A stretch of 64,000 nt of DNA from JAIBJN01 sp035461525 (GCA_035461525.1 DATHVD010000039.1:1-64000); one strand, 5' to 3'. Positions 40,781-50,541 are shown, numbered from the stretch's first letter. Notes: a model not told the origin generated them from the sequence alone. Translations and numbers: made by a program.

Positions 40781-40952
40781 CGAACTTTCGCAACGGGGGA
40801 CAAACAGCCGGGGCTCGATCGGGCTTGAAGCCAGCTTGTCCCGGTGACCACACCGACGGCGGCGCCACCGAGCAGGACGTCCGTGTCGCGCTGCGGCTGT
40901 TCGGCCGCCTCGGATTCGTCACCTGCACGGCCCATCTCGAAGCGGCGCGCGC

Positions 40953-43352
40953 TCAGCCCGGCGGCGTGTCGTCCACGGGCGGGAGCGCCTGCATGCGGTC
41001 GCCCTCTCCCCACCAGCCGATCAGCCTCGGGCCGACGTCCAGGACGACCGCCGCGACCGCGACCGCTCCGCCAATGACGAGCCACTCGCGCACGTCCGGG
41101 ATCTCGAGCAGGAAGAACTCGCGCAGGAACGGCGTGAAGAGGACGACGAGATACGACCCCAGCATCGCCGCGACGAGCCCGAGCTTCCAGAGGTTGAGCG
41201 GGCGCGCCAGGCGTGCGAGGACGACGAGGCCGACGCCGAGGAGGACGATCGTGGCGGTCGAGCGCGCCTGCTCGAGCGTCTGGCCCGGATCCCGGCGCGC
41301 CCACTCGTAGACGGCGAAGGCGACGAGCGCCGCGACCGTCCCTGCCGGGAGGGAGAAGCGGAGCACGCGGCGGATGAATCCCGGCGTCGCCCGCCGCGCG
41401 TTGGGGGCCATGGCGAGGAAGAAGCCGGGCACGCCGATCGAGAACGTCCCCACGAGCGTGAGATGACGCGGCAGGAAGGGGAACTCGGTGCGCATGGCGA
41501 TGGTCAGCGCGGTCAGCAGCACGGCGTACGTCGCCTTGACGACGAACAGGTTCGCCACGCGCTCGATGTTGTTGATCACGCGTCGCCCCGCCGCGAGGAC
41601 GACCGGCAGGGTCGAGAAGCGGTTGTCGAGGAGGACGATCTCGGCCACGGCCCGCGTGGCGTCGCTGCCGTCGCCCATGGCGATGCCCATGTCCGCCTCC
41701 TTGAGCGCGAGGACGTCGTTGACGCCGTCGCCCGTCATCGCCACGGTGTGCCCGCGCGACTGGAGCGCCTGCACCATTGTCCGCTTCTGGTGTGGCGTCA
41801 CCCGTCCGAAGACCGCATGCTCCTCGAGCACGTCGGCGAGCCGCTCCTGCTCCTCCGGCAGCTCGCGCGCGTCGAGGCCCTGGTCCGCGGCCGGGAGGCC
41901 GGCCCGCCGCGAGACGGCCGCCACCGCCGCCGGGTGGTCGCCGGAGATCACCTTCAGGGTGACGCTCTGGCGCGCGAAGAAGGCGAGGATCTCGGGCGCG
42001 TCCGGGCGAACCTCGTCCTCGAGGAGGACGAGGGCGAGCGGCTCGCGGGACTCCGGCAGGTGGCCGTCGCCGAGCCCCGCGCCCGCGCGCGCGAGGAGAA
42101 TGACCCGGCGGCCGGCGGAGGCATGCTCGCGTACACGCTCCCGGATACCGTCGCCGCGGTCGTCGAGCAGCACCTCCGGCGCCCCGAGGAGGAAGGTGTC
42201 GCCATCGCCGAAGGTCGCCCCCGACCACTTCCGCGACGACGAGAACGGCACGACCTCCGCGGGGTCCCAACCCGGGGGCGGCTCCGGGAAGCGGGCCTCG
42301 ATCGCGGCCAGGGTGGCGTTCGGGTTCGGGTCGGCCGCCGCCAGCGCCGCGAGCGCGTCCTCCACCTCCTCCTGGGGCGCCGAGTCGACGGCCTCGACCG
42401 CGTGGAACGCGATCGCGCCCGTCGTGATCGTCCCGGTCTTGTCCAGGCAGAGGACGTCGACGCGGGCGAGGAGCTCGACGGAGGCGAGCTCACGGGCGAG
42501 CGCGCGGCGCCGCGCGAGCTCGAGGATCCCGACGACGAACGCCACGCTCGTGAGGAGGACGAGCCCGTCCGGCACCATTGCCACGGCGGCCGCGACCGTC
42601 CCGCGCAGCGCCTCCTCCCACTCGTCCTCCGTCTGCAGGAGCACGACGAGGAGGAGGATCCCGACCGGGGGGATGATCCACGTGAGCCACCGGAGCACGA
42701 GGTTGATCCCGCTTCGCAGCTCGGAGTGGACGAGCTGGAAGCGCCTCGCCTCCTCGGCGAGGGTGGTCGCGTACGCCTCGGCGCCGATCCGCTGCGCCTG
42801 GTAGCGGCCGGAGCCGGCGACGACGAAGCTCCCGGAGAGCACCTCGTCCCCCGGCTCCTTGGCAACCGGGTCGGGCTCGCCCGTGAGGAGGGACTCGTTG
42901 AGCTCGAGACCGCGGCTCGCCAGGGTCTCGCCGTCGACGACCACCTGCTCGCCCGGAGCGAGCTCGATCACCTCGTCGGCCACCACCTCCGCGACACCGA
43001 TCTCCCGCACCTCCCCGTCGCGGACGACGCGGGCGTGGGGCGCGTTAAGGACGGCGAGCCGCTCGAGGGCCCGCTTCGCCCGGAGCTCCTGGACGATGCC
43101 GATGATCGTGTTCGAGACGACGACGCCAACGAAAAGGGCGTCCGGCCCGGGCCGCGCGAGCATGATGACGACGAAGAGCGAGCCGATGATCGCGTTCACG
43201 GGCGTGAACACGTTCGCGCGCACGATCTGCCAGAATGTGCGCGTCGGCGCGCTCGGCACGCGGTTGACGCGTCCGGCGCGAACCCGGTCCTCGACCTCGG
43301 CGGCGGTCAGGCCGCGCTCGGCCGGCCGGCTTGCGAGCGTCGCTGACGGCAT
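40953..43352 (-). CDS. CtpE-like cation-translocating P-type ATPase
   Basis: A 799-residue P-type ATPase with an N-terminal cation-ATPase domain (RGLTAAEVEDRVRAG), actuator motif TGEP in place of TGES, membrane motif MVPDGLVLL, phosphorylation site DKTGT and hinge GDGVNDVLAL. Ca-transporting CtpE of mycobacteria has a similar VPEGLVLL helix; here Asp replaces Glu, which may change ion choice. Substrate is likely calcium or magnesium but not proven. TAAGCT lies eight bases before the ATG. Confidence 0.85.
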   Translation of the reverse strand: MPSATLASRPAERGLTAAEVEDRVRAGRVNRVPSAPTRTFWQIVRANVFTPVNAIIGSLFVVIMLARPGPDALFVGVVVSNTIIGIVQELRAKRALERLAVLNAPHARVVRDGEVREIGVAEVVADEVIELAPGEQVVVDGETLASRGLELNESLLTGEPDPVAKEPGDEVLSGSFVVAGSGRYQAQRIGAEAYATTLAEEARRFQLVHSELRSGINLVLRWLTWIIPPVGILLLVVLLQTEDEWEEALRGTVAAAVAMVPDGLVLLTSVAFVVGILELARRRALARELASVELLARVDVLCLDKTGTITTGAIAFHAVEAVDSAPQEEVEDALAALAAADPNPNATLAAIEARFPEPPPGWDPAEVVPFSSSRKWSGATFGDGDTFLLGAPEVLLDDRGDGIRERVREHASAGRRVILLARAGAGLGDGHLPESREPLALVLLEDEVRPDAPEILAFFARQSVTLKVISGDHPAAVAAVSRRAGLPAADQGLDARELPEEQERLADVLEEHAVFGRVTPHQKRTMVQALQSRGHTVAMTGDGVNDVLALKEADMGIAMGDGSDATRAVAEIVLLDNRFSTLPVVLAAGRRVINNIERVANLFVVKATYAVLLTALTIAMRTEFPFLPRHLTLVGTFSIGVPGFFLAMAPNARRATPGFIRRVLRFSLPAGTVAALVAFAVYEWARRDPGQTLEQARSTATIVLLGVGLVVLARLARPLNLWKLGLVAAMLGSYLVVLFTPFLREFFLLEIPDVREWLVIGGAVAVAAVVLDVGPRLIGWWGEGDRMQALPPVDDTPPG

Positions 43353-43389
43353 TGCGTGCGAGCTTAGTCGGGAACGGCCGCCGGAACCG

Positions 43390-44388
43390 TTAGGGCGACC
43401 AGCCGGTCGGCGACTCGTGCCTCGCGCCGCTCGTGAGCCTGCGCCTGTCCTTGCCGTTCGCCCGCATCGTCCAGACGTCGTTGCTGCCTCTCGTGAAGCG
43501 GGTGAACGCGAGCCGTCGGCCCGACGGCGACCACACGGGCCCGGTGTCGTCGACCCTGTTCGCCGTCAGCCGGGTCAGGCCGGAGCCGTCCGCTCGGACG
43601 GCGAAGAGCTCGGCGTCGCCGGCGCCTCGGAGCTCGAACGCCAGCCTGGAGCCGTCGGGCGACCAGACGGGCGCTCCGAGCGCGTTCGGGCTCGCCACGA
43701 GGCGTCTCTCACCGGTCCCGTCCGGGCGGACGACGCGGATCCGGCTGCCGTTCGCCCGGGAGCGGACGAAGGCGATCCACCCGGTCGACGACCAGCTCGG
43801 GCTGTGGTCCGCAGCCGGGGAGGTCGTGAGCCGTCTCAGTCCCTCCCCGTTCGTCCGGACGACGTAGACGTCCGCGTTCGCGCCGCTCCAACGGGTGAAC
43901 GCCAGCCGCTTGCCCCCGGGCGCCCACGCCGGGTCGACGTCGTCCATTGCGTTGCTCGTGAGGAGGCGCCGCCCCGTCCCGTCGACTCTGACGACGCCGA
44001 TCTCGGCGGTTCCGGCCGCGCCGCCGGCCGAGAAGGCGATCAGGCCGCCGGCCGGCGCCCAGGCGGGCTCGGTCTCGGCGACCGCCGTTCGCGCGAGGCG
44101 CCGGAGCCCGCCGCCGTCGGTGCGGATCCGGTAGAGGTCGTCCCGACCTCCGGCCAGCTTGCGGACGAAGACGAGCCGCTTCCCGGTCGGCGCGAGGGAC
44201 GGCCAGCCGTCGTCGACGGCGCCCGCGGTGAGCTGCCGTTTCCCGCTCCCGCTCTCCTCCATGACCCAGACATGCGACGTGGACGGCCCGAGGCTGGTGT
44301 AGGCGATCGTCCCGGCGCCGGCGGGCCCGGCAACGGCGAGCCACGCCGCAGCTGCTGCGCCGCCGACGTGCCGCTTGCCGATACGCAT
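43390..44388 (-). CDS. Secreted TolB/PD40 beta-propeller protein
   Basis: A 332-residue exported protein with a signal peptide (about 1-26) followed by six or seven PD40-type repeats, each with a W-x-P-x-G-x-R-L-A-F core (PVWSPDGSRLAFE, PVWSPSGRRLAFTR) and a DGTGxRRL turn. Such propellers bind peptides or glycans outside the cell. A decayed copy of its 3' end lies 7 kb away in the island. GGAGGACCGGAG precedes the ATG. Confidence 0.85.
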   Translation of the reverse strand: MRIGKRHVGGAAAAAWLAVAGPAGAGTIAYTSLGPSTSHVWVMEESGSGKRQLTAGAVDDGWPSLAPTGKRLVFVRKLAGGRDDLYRIRTDGGGLRRLARTAVAETEPAWAPAGGLIAFSAGGAAGTAEIGVVRVDGTGRRLLTSNAMDDVDPAWAPGGKRLAFTRWSGANADVYVVRTNGEGLRRLTTSPAADHSPSWSSTGWIAFVRSRANGSRIRVVRPDGTGERRLVASPNALGAPVWSPDGSRLAFELRGAGDAELFAVRADGSGLTRLTANRVDDTGPVWSPSGRRLAFTRFTRGSNDVWTMRANGKDRRRLTSGARHESPTGWSP

Positions 44389-44395
44389 CTCCGGT

Positions 44396-44426
44396 CCTCC
44401 CGGAGGAGTGTCGCACTCCCGGGAGG
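44396..44426 (-). terminator. Hairpin between the USP and PD40 genes
   Basis: CCTCCCG/CGGGAGG and inner GGAGTG/CACTCC pair around a TCG loop with a two-base bulge. It is 18 bases beyond the USP stop and just upstream of the PD40 ribosome site, so it could end the first transcript or attenuate the second. Confidence 0.6.
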
Positions 44427-44444
44427 CCGCGACAAGAGCCCCGG

Positions 44445-44897
44445 CTAGACCGCCGCCTCCGCCCGCACCGGCGTCCCGCGGACGACGAGCACCGGGCGGT
44501 CGGCCTTCGCGAGCAACGAGCGCGAGACGCTGCCGAGGAGGGCCGAGGCGACGGCGCCGCGGCCGCGCGAGCCGACCACGATCAGGTCGGCGCCCTTCTC
44601 GTCGGCGACCTGCAGGATCGTGTCGACGACGTCGCCGGAGAAGAGCTCGAGCGCGTACGAGATGCCGGCCGTGTCGCCGGCCGCAGCGGCGTCCGAGAGC
44701 GCCACCTCGTCCTCGTCGATCTCCCGGGGGTGCGGGGACGGGCGCGGAACGGCGACGCCTGTGACCGCGATCTCCTCTGCGGAGATGACGTGGACGAACG
44801 TGACGTCTGCGCCCTGCTCCTTGGCGAGCTCGATGCCGACCTCCACTGCATGCTGCGCGGGGGCCGAGCCGTCCGTGGCGATGACGATGGACTGCAT
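44445..44897 (-). CDS. Universal stress protein (UspA family)
   Basis: A 150-residue single USP domain. It begins SIVIATDGSAPAQHAVEV and has the ATP-binding motif GSRGRGAVASALLGSVS followed by DRPVLVVR. USPs of this type bind ATP and help survival under stress. AAAGGAGG precedes the ATG, so this gene has a normal leader. It diverges from the GAF sensor kinase. Confidence 0.92.
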   Translation of the reverse strand: MQSIVIATDGSAPAQHAVEVGIELAKEQGADVTFVHVISAEEIAVTGVAVPRPSPHPREIDEDEVALSDAAAAGDTAGISYALELFSGDVVDTILQVADEKGADLIVVGSRGRGAVASALLGSVSRSLLAKADRPVLVVRGTPVRAEAAV

Positions 44898-44998
44898 GAC
44901 GTGCCTCCTTTCCCGGCACGGTAGGTGCGGGCGGGGGCCGGCCCATCCGTGGATGCGCTGCTTTCGTGCTTCGGCTTTCCCCTGATTAGAGTGGCCTC

Positions 44999-46630
44999 GT
45001 GCGAACGGCCCACGATCGGCTCGAGCAGCTCGTCGAAGCGGGTATCGCGCTCACGTCGGAGCTCGGTCTCGACGCCCTTCTGCAGCGACTCGTCGAGACG
45101 GCCGCCGGCCTGACGGGGGCCCGCTACGCCGCGCTGGGCGTCATCGACGCCGCCGGAAGGGAGCTCGAGCGCTTCGTGACCACGGGGATCGACGCGGAGA
45201 CGCACGCGGCGATCGGCGACCTGCCGCGCGGTCGGGGCATCCTCGGAGTCCTCATCCGCGACGCCTCCCCGCTGCGGCTGCACGACCTCGCCGAGGACCC
45301 GCGCTCGGTCGGCTTCCCCCCCGGGCATCCCCCGATGCAGAGCTTTCTCGGGGTGCCCATCCTGCTCCGGGGAAAGGCCTACGGCAACCTCTACCTGACG
45401 GAGAAGGAGGGCGGCGCCGACTTCACCGAGGACGACCAGGAGCTCGTGGCGCTCCTCGCCTCGCAGGCCGCCGTAGCGATCGAGAACGCCCGGCTCTACG
45501 AGTCGTCCACCCGCTGGTCGCACCACCTCCAGTCGCTCATCGAGGTTGGCAACGAGCTCGCCGAGGAGGTCGAGGTGCCGCGCGTTCTCGCCCTCGTCGC
45601 CCGGCGCCTCCGGGCCCTCCTCTCCGCGCGGCGCGTCGTCGTCTGGCTTCCGCGCGACTCCGAGCTCGAGGCCAGGGCCGTCGACCCCGACGGCGACGAG
45701 GGCATCGTCGGGCTCCGCATCGGGCTCGACGACTCGCGAGCCGGCCGCGTGTTCCAGGAGGCCCGCAGCGTCCGGATCGACTCTGCGCTCGACGACCCGG
45801 AGATGAACCAGGAGGTTGCCCGGAGGCTGCAGCTGCGCGCGGCGCTCTTCGTCCCGCTCGTGGCCGCCGGTCGAACGCTCGGCGTCCTCTGTGCCGTCGA
45901 CAAGGACTCCGCCGATGCTCGCTTCACCGACGACGACATGCGTCTCGCCGAGATCTTCGCGTACCGAGCGGCCGCGGCGCTCGGCCTCTCCACGCGCGTC
46001 GCCCGGGACGCGCTGCGCCGCGTCGTCGAGGGACAGGAGCTCGAGCGCCGCCGCCTCGCCCGCGAGCTGCACGACGAGACGGGCCAGGCGCTGACCTCCA
46101 TCCTCCTGGGGCTCAAGTCGATCGAGACCGCGCGCGGTGCCGAGGAGCTGCAGGCGGCCGTCGCCGAGCTGCGGGAGCTCGTCGTCGCCACGCTCGAGGA
46201 CGTCCGCCGGCTCGCCGTCGAGCTGCGGCCGAAGGTCCTCGACGACTTCGGGCTCGAAGCCGCGCTCCAGCGGCTGACCGGCAACCTCGCGGAGCAGACC
46301 GGCATCGTCGTGCACTTCGAGTCGAGGCTCGTGGGCAGGCTCGAGGCCGAGATCGAGACGGTGCTCTACCGCATCGTCCAGGAGGCGCTCACGAACGTGG
46401 TCAAGCACGCCCGCGCGAGCCACGTCTCCATCGTCGTGCAGAAGCGGGGCGATAAGGTTGCCGTCGTGATCGAGGACGACGGCCGCGGCTTCGACCCCGC
46501 CAGCGTGCGGGACGAAGGGCTCGGGCTCCTCGGGATGCAGGAGCGGCTCGCGCTCCTCGACGGGTCCCTTGTCGTCGAGTCCCAGCCGGGCGCGGGAACG
46601 ACGCTCGTCGCCGAGGTCCCTGTCGGATGA
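44999..46630 (+). CDS. DosS/DevS-like GAF sensor histidine kinase
   Basis: A 543-residue soluble two-component kinase: GAF1 (about 18-165), GAF2 (about 185-330), HisKA_3 with the phospho-His H358 in RELHDETGQ, and a HATPase with EALTNVVKHA and GLGLLGMQERL. GAF1 keeps GFPPGHPPMQSFLGVPI, the segment that holds the haem-ligand histidine of mycobacterial DosS and DosT (here H110). This suggests an oxygen, NO, CO or redox sensor. TAGAGT ends six bases before the GTG. Confidence 0.88.
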   Translation: MRTAHDRLEQLVEAGIALTSELGLDALLQRLVETAAGLTGARYAALGVIDAAGRELERFVTTGIDAETHAAIGDLPRGRGILGVLIRDASPLRLHDLAEDPRSVGFPPGHPPMQSFLGVPILLRGKAYGNLYLTEKEGGADFTEDDQELVALLASQAAVAIENARLYESSTRWSHHLQSLIEVGNELAEEVEVPRVLALVARRLRALLSARRVVVWLPRDSELEARAVDPDGDEGIVGLRIGLDDSRAGRVFQEARSVRIDSALDDPEMNQEVARRLQLRAALFVPLVAAGRTLGVLCAVDKDSADARFTDDDMRLAEIFAYRAAAALGLSTRVARDALRRVVEGQELERRRLARELHDETGQALTSILLGLKSIETARGAEELQAAVAELRELVVATLEDVRRLAVELRPKVLDDFGLEAALQRLTGNLAEQTGIVVHFESRLVGRLEAEIETVLYRIVQEALTNVVKHARASHVSIVVQKRGDKVAVVIEDDGRGFDPASVRDEGLGLLGMQERLALLDGSLVVESQPGAGTTLVAEVPVG

Positions 46631-47268
46631 GCGTCGACGTCGTCATCGTCGACGACCACGCTGTCGTCCGCTCCGGCCTCCGCCTTCTCCTCTCCAAGGA
46701 GAGGGACCTCGAGGTCGTCGGCGAGGCGGCGGACGCCCGCGAGGCGGTCTTCGAGGTGCGGGCCCGGAAGCCCGCCGTCGTCCTCCTCGACGTGACGATG
46801 CCGGGGAAGAGCGGGATCGAGGCGATTCCGGACCTGCTCAAGGAGGCGCCGGAGGCGCGCATCCTCGTCCTCTCCATGCAGGACGACCCCAGCTACGTGC
46901 GCGAGGCCTTCGCGGCCGGCGCGCACGGCTACGTGCTCAAGGAGGCCGCGGACGCCGAGGTGGTGGAAGCCGTGCGCCAGGTCGCCTCGGGCGACCGCTA
47001 CGTGCACCCCTCCCTCGGCGCGCGCCTGGCGGCCGCGGACGCGGAGGCGACGCGGGTCGCGGAGGAGGACCCGCTCTCGGAGCGGGAGCGCGAGGTCCTG
47101 CGGCTCCTGGCGCTCGGCCACACCAACCAGGAGATCGCCAAGATGCTCTTCATCTCCGTGCGGACGGCCGAGACGCATCGCGCGCACATCATGCAGAAGC
47201 TGCGCCTGACGACGAGGGCCGAGCTCGTCCGCTACGCGCTGGGCGCCGGGCTCCTCACCGAGGAGTAG
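46627..47268 (+). CDS. NarL/DosR-type LuxR response regulator
   Basis: A 213-residue regulator. The receiver domain has DDHAVVRSG, phospho-Asp D55 in LLDVTMPGKSG and K in LKEA; the C-terminal LuxR helix-turn-helix reads LSEREREVLRLLALGHTNQEIAKML. It overlaps the sensor gene by four bases (ATGA), so the two form a two-component system that probably controls the surrounding stress genes. Target sites were not proven. Confidence 0.9.
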   Translation: MSVDVVIVDDHAVVRSGLRLLLSKERDLEVVGEAADAREAVFEVRARKPAVVLLDVTMPGKSGIEAIPDLLKEAPEARILVLSMQDDPSYVREAFAAGAHGYVLKEAADAEVVEAVRQVASGDRYVHPSLGARLAAADAEATRVAEEDPLSEREREVLRLLALGHTNQEIAKMLFISVRTAETHRAHIMQKLRLTTRAELVRYALGAGLLTEE

Positions 47269-48394
47269 GCGGGCGGCCGAGCCCGGTGCGCTCGGCGAGA
47301 TACGGCCCGAGGTAGCGCGCCGCGATCTTCCCGGCCGGCCACCAGAGCGCCTCGTCGCCGGCTTCCGACGCCTCGCCGTGCCCGCCCGAGATCTCGGCGC
47401 GGAGAAAGGTCGGGCCGGCGCCGGTCAGCACGAGTCCGCGCAGGATCGGCTCGAACGGCTTCGGCGTCACCGGGGCGCCGGCGGCCGCTGCGATCGTCTC
47501 GGCGACGGCGTCGGCCTGCTGCGCGGCGATCCCGCCCTGCTTGACGGCGAAGGTGGTGACGTCGCCGGCCGCGTACACGTCATCGACCCCCTCGACGCGC
47601 CCGTGCTCGTCCACCGGGAGGAAGCCGTCGGCGTCCTGCGGCAGCCCCGGGACGAAGGCGCCGCTGAGCCGGGGTAGCGCGACGACGGCGTCCGCGGGCA
47701 GCGGGTTGCCGGGAACGATGGCCAGCTGGCCGTCCTCGAACTCCTGCGGATACGTCTGCGGAAGGACGGCGACCCCGGCGTCCTCGAGCAGCGACGAGAC
47801 GTGCGCGCTGGCCTCGCCGCCGAAGACCGCGAGCGGCTCCTCCTCCGGGGTCACGATCGTGAGCTCGACACCGGGGCCGTCGAGCCGGGACGCGGTCATG
47901 AGCGCGAGCTCGTAGAGGGGGAGCGCCCAGGAGATGCCGCCGGGAACGGCGAACACGATCCGGTGCGGGCCGCCCGCCTCGCTCGCCTCGAGCAGCGTCC
48001 GGAAACCGGCCACGGCGTCGGGCCCGGTGAAGGTCAGGGCACCGCGAACCGCTTCCCGCGCGCCTGCGCCTGTGGCGACGACGAGCGCGTCGTAGGGGAC
48101 GCGGACGTCGCGGTTCGTGCGCAGCTCGTGCGCCGCCGGGTCGACCGACCGGAGTGACCCGAGGCGGTGGCGGGCGCCGCAGCCGGCGGCGAGGCCCTCG
48201 AGGTCGAAGCGCTGCGCCTCGCCGGCGAGGAACGGCTCGGCCACGGCCAGCGGGCGGTAGACGAACTCGCGGTCGGGGGCGAGGATCTCCACGTCCACCC
48301 GCTCCTCGGCGAGGGCCCGGAGCGCGACGGCCGCCTCGAGGGCGGCCACGCCTCCGCCGGCGACGATCACGCGATACGGATCTCCGGCGGGCAC
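47255..48394 (-). CDS. SQR/NDH-2-like FAD oxidoreductase (second of tandem pair)
   Basis: A 379-residue flavoprotein with VIVAGGGVAALEAAVAL at the N-terminus, VATGAGAREAV, and the FAD segment GVDDVYAAGDVTTFAVKQGG near the end. The FAD/quinone oxidoreductase fold is clear, but the catalytic cysteines of sulfide:quinone reductase are missing. It follows its paralogue by five bases and overlaps the converging regulator by 14. It may have a structural or electron-transfer role. Confidence 0.78.
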   Translation of the reverse strand: MPAGDPYRVIVAGGGVAALEAAVALRALAEERVDVEILAPDREFVYRPLAVAEPFLAGEAQRFDLEGLAAGCGARHRLGSLRSVDPAAHELRTNRDVRVPYDALVVATGAGAREAVRGALTFTGPDAVAGFRTLLEASEAGGPHRIVFAVPGGISWALPLYELALMTASRLDGPGVELTIVTPEEEPLAVFGGEASAHVSSLLEDAGVAVLPQTYPQEFEDGQLAIVPGNPLPADAVVALPRLSGAFVPGLPQDADGFLPVDEHGRVEGVDDVYAAGDVTTFAVKQGGIAAQQADAVAETIAAAAGAPVTPKPFEPILRGLVLTGAGPTFLRAEISGGHGEASEAGDEALWWPAGKIAARYLGPYLAERTGLGRPPTPR

Positions 48395-48399
48395 AGGCC

Positions 48400-49662
48400 T
48401 CAGCGGCGGGCGAGGACGGTGGACATGCCCTTGAGACCGACGTCCATCATCCGCCAGGGCAGGCCGGAGTGGAACGGGAGCCCGTTGCGGAAGCGAAGGG
48501 GCAGGTAGAGGCCGAGCAGCTTCTTCCCGGCGCGCCAGCTCTTCGAGACGCCGACTCGATAGTCGCCGTCCGCGCCGGCGCGCACGGCCACAGGCCGCTC
48601 CGGGTCGCCGGTCACCGTCAGGGGCACCTGCGCGAACGTCGCCTTGTCGAACTCCTCCATCACGCACATGCTCACCGGGTCGAACCCGGCGGCGGCGGCG
48701 GCGCCCGTCACCTCGGCGGCGATCGCCTCGGCCGCGGCGTCCGCCTGGAGGAAGGCGAGAAAGGCCTGCTTGACGGGGAAGTCGCCCGCGTCCCCCGGCG
48801 CGTAGATCCGCACCTGACCGGCGACCCGCCGCGACCCGGGCTCGGTGCGCAGGAAGCCGCGTTCGTCGGCCTGGAGGCCGTCGTAGCGGACGGCGGCGGT
48901 GTAGGGCGGGAAGGCCACGAGGAGGTCGAACGCCTCGACCGCTCCGTCTGCGAAACGGGCCTCGGCCGCCTCGACCGACTCGAGCCGGACGGAGCGGGCG
49001 CCGTCGATGCCGCGGGCGGCGAACTCCGCGCTCACGACCTCGTCGAGCTTGGGCCCGAAGGCCTGGATGTACGTGTCCTCGAACGTCGTCCAGCGCAGGC
49101 GCACGGCATCCCGTGCGCCCTGGCGCCTCAGCCACGTCTCCGTCATGAGAACGATCTCGTAGAGCGGCCCGGCGCACTTGTTCCCCGGCGGGACCGCGAA
49201 GAGGACGGTGGACTCCTCCCCGCGCTTCGCCCGGGCGAGGAGCTCCTGCAGGCGGCTGCCGAGGGACTGCATCTGCTCGGAAGTCCAGATGGTCTCGGCG
49301 TGCTCGGCGAGGCCGGGGATCTCCCCGGGGCTCATGGCCGAGCCGGTTGCGATGACGAGGAAGTCGTACGGGAGGTCCTGCCCGCCCGCGCGCACGCGCC
49401 GCGCGTCGACGTCGAGGCCTTCGACGGATCCCCGCACGAGCCGGATGTCCCGCTTGCGCGCCGGGCGCTCGAGCGGGATGAGGAGCGACGAGGGGTCGGC
49501 GCCAAACGGGATGTAGATCGTGTTGGGCTTGAAGAGGAAGTTCGGGGAGTCGGAGACGAGGGTGAGGTCGGCGCGGTCGCCGAGCCGCGAACGGAGGAGG
49601 AAGGTCGACTCGAGGCCTGCGAAGCCTCCTCCGAGGACGACGATGCGGCTCTTCGCGGTCAT
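48400..49662 (-). CDS. Sulfide:quinone reductase-like flavoprotein (first of tandem pair)
   Basis: A 420-residue membrane-associated FAD enzyme. It has VVLGGGFAGLESTFLL (11-16 glycines), VIATGSAMSPGEIPGL, C163 in GNKCAGPLYEI, and YAPGDAGDFPVKQA. C163 corresponds to a catalytic cysteine in SQR; a second cysteine follows in SMCVMEEFDKA. One of the usual redox cysteines cannot be placed, so activity on sulfide is likely but not certain. Divergent from a USP gene. Confidence 0.8.
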   Translation of the reverse strand: MTAKSRIVVLGGGFAGLESTFLLRSRLGDRADLTLVSDSPNFLFKPNTIYIPFGADPSSLLIPLERPARKRDIRLVRGSVEGLDVDARRVRAGGQDLPYDFLVIATGSAMSPGEIPGLAEHAETIWTSEQMQSLGSRLQELLARAKRGEESTVLFAVPPGNKCAGPLYEIVLMTETWLRRQGARDAVRLRWTTFEDTYIQAFGPKLDEVVSAEFAARGIDGARSVRLESVEAAEARFADGAVEAFDLLVAFPPYTAAVRYDGLQADERGFLRTEPGSRRVAGQVRIYAPGDAGDFPVKQAFLAFLQADAAAEAIAAEVTGAAAAAGFDPVSMCVMEEFDKATFAQVPLTVTGDPERPVAVRAGADGDYRVGVSKSWRAGKKLLGLYLPLRFRNGLPFHSGLPWRMMDVGLKGMSTVLARR

Positions 49663-49719
49663 GGCCCCACTCTCGCGCGCGTCGGGAGGCCGGCCATCGG
49701 GCGGCACGCGGAACCGGCC

Positions 49720-49750
49720 TGCGGGAAACCCGCACGGCCGCATGCGGCCG
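49720..49750. promoter_or_regulatory. Two adjacent dyads between SQR-like operon and USP gene
   Basis: TGCGGG-AAA-CCCGCA (49720-49734) abuts the perfect 16-base palindrome CGGCCGCATGCGGCCG (49735-49750). They lie in the middle of a 131-base divergent gap, the right place to control both directions. Confidence 0.5.
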
Positions 49751-49793
49751 CGACCGGATGCGCGCGCCGCTGGGATGGTGGAGACTTTCGCGA

Positions 49794-50222
49794 ATGAAGA
49801 ACATCCTCATAGCCACGGACGGCTCCGCCGGGGCCCTCGTCGCGGTCGCGATGGGCGCAGAGCTCGCCCGCGATCTCGGCGGCACGGCGTCCGTCGTCTA
49901 CGTCCGCCCCACGATCGGGGCGCTCGGCGATCCCTTCTACCAGCGGAAGCTCACCGAGCAGATGGAGGAGGCCGAGGCCGCGCTCGCGGCCGCTCGTGCC
50001 GAGGCTGGGAAGCTGGGCGTCTCGTTGGAGACCGACGTCCTCGAGGGCGACGCCGCCGACACGATCGTCGAGATCGCCCGTCTGCGCGGCGCGGACGTGA
50101 TCGCCGTCGGCTCGCGCGGCCTGGGCGCCGTGACCGGCGCGCTCCTCGGCTCCGTCTCCTCGGCCATCGTGCACAAGGCCGACCGGCCGGTTCTCGTCGT
50201 CAAGGACGAGGGTGGCGCGTAG
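49794..50222 (+). CDS. Universal stress protein (UspA family)
   Basis: A 142-residue USP domain: NILIATDGSAGALVAVAMG, GSRGLGAVTGALLGSVS and DRPVLVVKD give the full ATP-binding set. It starts a plus-strand run with two small genes, overlapping the next by 11 bases. Confidence 0.92.
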   Translation: MKNILIATDGSAGALVAVAMGAELARDLGGTASVVYVRPTIGALGDPFYQRKLTEQMEEAEAALAAARAEAGKLGVSLETDVLEGDAADTIVEIARLRGADVIAVGSRGLGAVTGALLGSVSSAIVHKADRPVLVVKDEGGA

Positions 50223-50541
50223 CCGCCGCACCTACGCGGTCGTCTGGCGGGACCCGAGCGGGGTCTCCCAGCCGGGGCGGCTGGTTGTCGGCGCGAAGGC
50301 GCTCCGCTTCGAGGGCGGCCGTGGCCGGCTCTCGGCTCGCACCCTCGCCTACACGGACGTCTCCCGGGCTCGCGTCGCCGCGCTCGCGGAGCGCGTCGGC
50401 GGCCGTCCCACGCTCGTCCTGGAGCGGCGCGCGGGCCGCCCGCCGGTCCGGATCGCCGGCGTCGGCGGCCCGGGCGTTCTTTCCGAGCTGCTTGATCGGC
50501 TGACGCCGCTCGTCGCGGCCGCGGATCCGACCCCGGGATGA
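50212..50541 (+). CDS. Uncharacterised small basic protein
   Basis: A 109-residue, Arg-rich, beta-predicted protein (YAVVWRDPSG; GRLVVGAKALRFEGG) that resembles PH-like or DUF lipid-binding small domains only loosely. No family claimed. GTG start inside the USP stop region, and it overlaps the next gene by four bases. Confidence 0.65.
   Translation: MARSRRTYAVVWRDPSGVSQPGRLVVGAKALRFEGGRGRLSARTLAYTDVSRARVAALAERVGGRPTLVLERRAGRPPVRIAGVGGPGVLSELLDRLTPLVAAADPTPG

Noticed and set aside
35818..41000. Direct repeat of the tRNA-Lys 3' end as an att site
   Set aside because: I searched for GGTTCGATCC and CTGCACGGCC downstream and found only short chance matches such as GATCCCTG at 37055.
44944..44955. 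CATCC-GT-GGATG dyad before the sensor kinase
   Set aside because: Short and common by chance at this GC content; no repeat of it elsewhere in the block.
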